From positions 2,356,001 through 2,420,000 of the forward strand of contig NZ_AP025592.1 of the NCBI RefSeq assembly GCF_023169965.1: a DNA stretch of 64,000 nt, written 5' to 3'. Below are positions 62,468 through 64,000 of the stretch, in pieces. Both the position numbers and the translations under genes were made by a program. The notes beneath the pieces are model-generated. The model ran no database searches and was not told the DNA's origin. It saw only the letters and a list, made by a program, of their open reading frames with translations. Position 1 is the stretch's first letter. Every line of letters begins with the position of its first letter. The stretch comes from Anaeromyxobacter paludicola (lineage in GTDB: Bacteria > Myxococcota > Myxococcia > Myxococcales > Anaeromyxobacteraceae).

Positions 62468-64000
62468 ATGGATCGACCCGGGAACGCGGAGCGGCAGGGA
62501 GCGGCGGGACTGGGGCCGGCCTCGCGGTGGGCCGGGCCGGCTGCAGCGGTCCTGCTCGCGCTCGCCGTCCTCTCCCCCTACCCGCGCCTGCTCACCGGCG
62601 CGGAGCTGCCCGTGCCCGACGACATCTTCGTCTCCGACCTCGCCGACGGCGAGCTCGCGGTGCGGGTCGAGGCGGGGAGGCTCCTCCGGGCCGGCGAGCC
62701 GCCCATCTGGACGCCCCGCGTCTACACCGGCGCGCCGCTCTGGACCTTCGACCCGGCCGCGCTGCTGCTCTTCACGGCGCTTCCGGCGGCGATGGCGCTC
62801 GGCTGGCTCGTCGCCTGCTACCTCGTGACCGCGGCGCTGGGCACGTACGCGCTGGCGCGGCACCTCGGCGCCGGGCGCGCCGGCGCCTTCCTCGCGGGGT
62901 TCGCCTTCGCCTGGTCGGGCTTCTTCGTGAGCCAGCTTCGCCACCTGAACGAGCTCGGCACGGTGGCGCTCTTCCCGCTCGCGGTCTACTGCCTGGAGCG
63001 CGCGGCGGCCGCGCTGCGAGGCGCGGAGCCCGGCGCGGCCGCGGCTCCGCGGCGCGCCGCCGGCTGGCTGCTCGGGTTCGCGGCGACCTTCGGCCTGCAG
63101 CTCCTGCAGTCCTTTCCCCAGACCGCGTACTTCTGCGCGCTGTTCTACGGCGCGCTGGTCGCGGCCCGCGCGGTCTGGCTGGCGCGCGGCGCCCCCCCCG
63201 GCGCGGCCTCGCGGCGGCTCGCGCCGGCGCTCTCGCTCGCCGGCGGCGCGGCCGGCGCGGTGCTTCTCGGCGCGCTGGTGGGCATGGTCTCCCTCCTGCC
63301 GCTCGGAGCGCTCGGCGGGGTCTCGGATCGCGCCGGGGCGGCCGGGTACGAGTGGGCCACCGCCTTCGCCTACTGGCCGAGCAACGTCCTCACCTTCTTC
63401 TTCCCCTACGTGAACGGCGACATCTCGAACGTCACCTACCGGGGCAAGGGGATCTTCTGGGAGGACTACGGCTACGTCGGCCTCGCCACCGTGCTCCTCG
63501 CGCTCGGCGCGGCCTGGTCGGGGCGGCGGCGCTTCGCGCCCGCCTTCTGGGCGGTCGCGACGATGATCGCCTACCTGCTGGTGCTCGGGCGCGCCACGCC
63601 GCTCTACCGGCTCGCCTTCGCGATCGTGCCCGGGCTCGACCGGTTCCGCTTCCCCACCCGGTTCCTCTTCGTGGTGGAGCTCGGCCTCTGCCTGCTGGGC
63701 GGCCTCGGGCTGACCTGGCTCTCGGAGCGGGTCGCCCGCGGGGCGCCGGCCCCCCGGCGCCGCCGGCTCGAGGCGGCCCTCGCCGGCGGGCTCGCGCTCC
63801 TCACCGCGGCCGAGCTCGTCCACCAGAACCGGCGCCAGAACCCGTTCGCCGACGCCGCCCGGTGGCTCGCCCCGCCGCGCACCGCCCAGGCGATCCGCGA
63901 GAGCGGCCAGGAGGGCCGGGTCTACACCCCCGCCACCATCGCGCTCCACCGGGCCGCCTTCGCGGCCGCGCGGGGCTGGAGCGGCGACCTCGAGCCGTAC
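62468..64000 (+). CDS. YfhO-like multi-helix membrane protein (3' end outside window)
   Basis: At least 511 residues, open to the window end. Many hydrophobic helices; motifs include SDLADGELAVRVEAGRLLRAGEPPIWTPRVYTGAPLW (cited loosely), YALARHLGAGRAGAFLAGFAFAWSGFFVSQLRH and RFPTRFLFVVELGLCLLGGLGL. These match the bacterial YfhO/GT-C family, linked to lipoteichoic-acid glycosylation in Bacillus. It starts with ATG at 62468, 78 bp past the second TMTC-like gene, so a glycosylation block of three membrane proteins follows pilI. Confidence 0.8.
   Translation, partial: MDRPGNAERQGAAGLGPASRWAGPAAAVLLALAVLSPYPRLLTGAELPVPDDIFVSDLADGELAVRVEAGRLLRAGEPPIWTPRVYTGAPLWTFDPAALLLFTALPAAMALGWLVACYLVTAALGTYALARHLGAGRAGAFLAGFAFAWSGFFVSQLRHLNELGTVALFPLAVYCLERAAAALRGAEPGAAAAPRRAAGWLLGFAATFGLQLLQSFPQTAYFCALFYGALVAARAVWLARGAPPGAASRRLAPALSLAGGAAGAVLLGALVGMVSLLPLGALGGVSDRAGAAGYEWATAFAYWPSNVLTFFFPYVNGDISNVTYRGKGIFWEDYGYVGLATVLLALGAAWSGRRRFAPAFWAVATMIAYLLVLGRATPLYRLAFAIVPGLDRFRFPTRFLFVVELGLCLLGGLGLTWLSERVARGAPAPRRRRLEAALAGGLALLTAAELVHQNRRQNPFADAARWLAPPRTAQAIRESGQEGRVYTPATIALHRAAFAAARGWSGDLEPY

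Overview
The window is a very GC-rich chromosomal segment, almost fully coding, from a Myxococcota (deltaproteobacterial) genome. The closest recognisable type is an Anaeromyxobacter-like organism. The case rests on the type IV pilus (T4P) gene set, which includes the ABC-type accessory genes pilG/H/I known from Myxococcus xanthus, on a pilR/pilS pair with a sigma-54 promoter at pilA, and on several myxobacterial-type conserved proteins. No rRNA, tRNA, CRISPR array or prophage was seen. Species assignment is inference.

Region by region: 1-2388 is the 3' end of a type II secretion operon (gspL-M-N). 2416-5810 holds a hydrolase and a large chemoreceptor. 6042-9650 is smc. After about 740 bp without a recognisable gene comes a RAYT-like HUH/Y1 transposase (10394-11080). 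11165-16646 carries a lipoprotein, a YgbA-type Cys-rich protein, ftsY, a Na/Pi symporter, a HAD phosphatase and a GNAT acetyltransferase. 16660-25016 (minus strand) has a cellulose-synthase-like GT2, the ftsE-ftsX-envC-like-ctpA division/peptidoglycan operon, a Pro/Ala-rich protein, murI and a lipoprotein. 25263-30971 (plus) is tolQ-R-A-B, ppx/gppA, a methyltransferase and an MtnX-like phosphatase. 31188-42099 (minus) is tamA-tamB, a GspA-like ATPase and a TPR protein. 42201-45996 (minus) is accC, accB, efp, a roadblock protein and a lipoprotein. 46010-56174 (minus) is pilQ, P, O, N, M, then pilR, S, D, H. Divergent from these, 56429-58888 carries pilA, a pilG-like gene and a pilI-like gene. 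Overlapping pilI and running on are two TMTC-like membrane glycosyltransferases and, after a gap, a YfhO-like membrane protein that is cut by the window end.

The T4P locus forms an almost complete machine (pilin, prepilin peptidase, inner-membrane alignment complex, secretin, two-component regulators, ABC accessory system). The motor and platform genes pilB/T/C are not in the window. pilA has a textbook -24/-12 promoter and a strong terminator.

The most unusual feature is a family of GC-rich palindromic elements of REP/REPIN type, found at four loci. Two copies are intergenic (11655-11758 and 30974-31090). Two are complete inverted pairs lying inside reading frames without breaking them: one in the TPR protein (40171-40378) and one in the prepilin peptidase pilD (54273-54462). 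A RAYT-like transposase, the enzyme class linked to such repeats elsewhere, lies in the same window. A second point of interest is the LytM-domain protein next to ftsEX. It lacks the HxH zinc/catalytic motif, as amidase activators of the EnvC type do.
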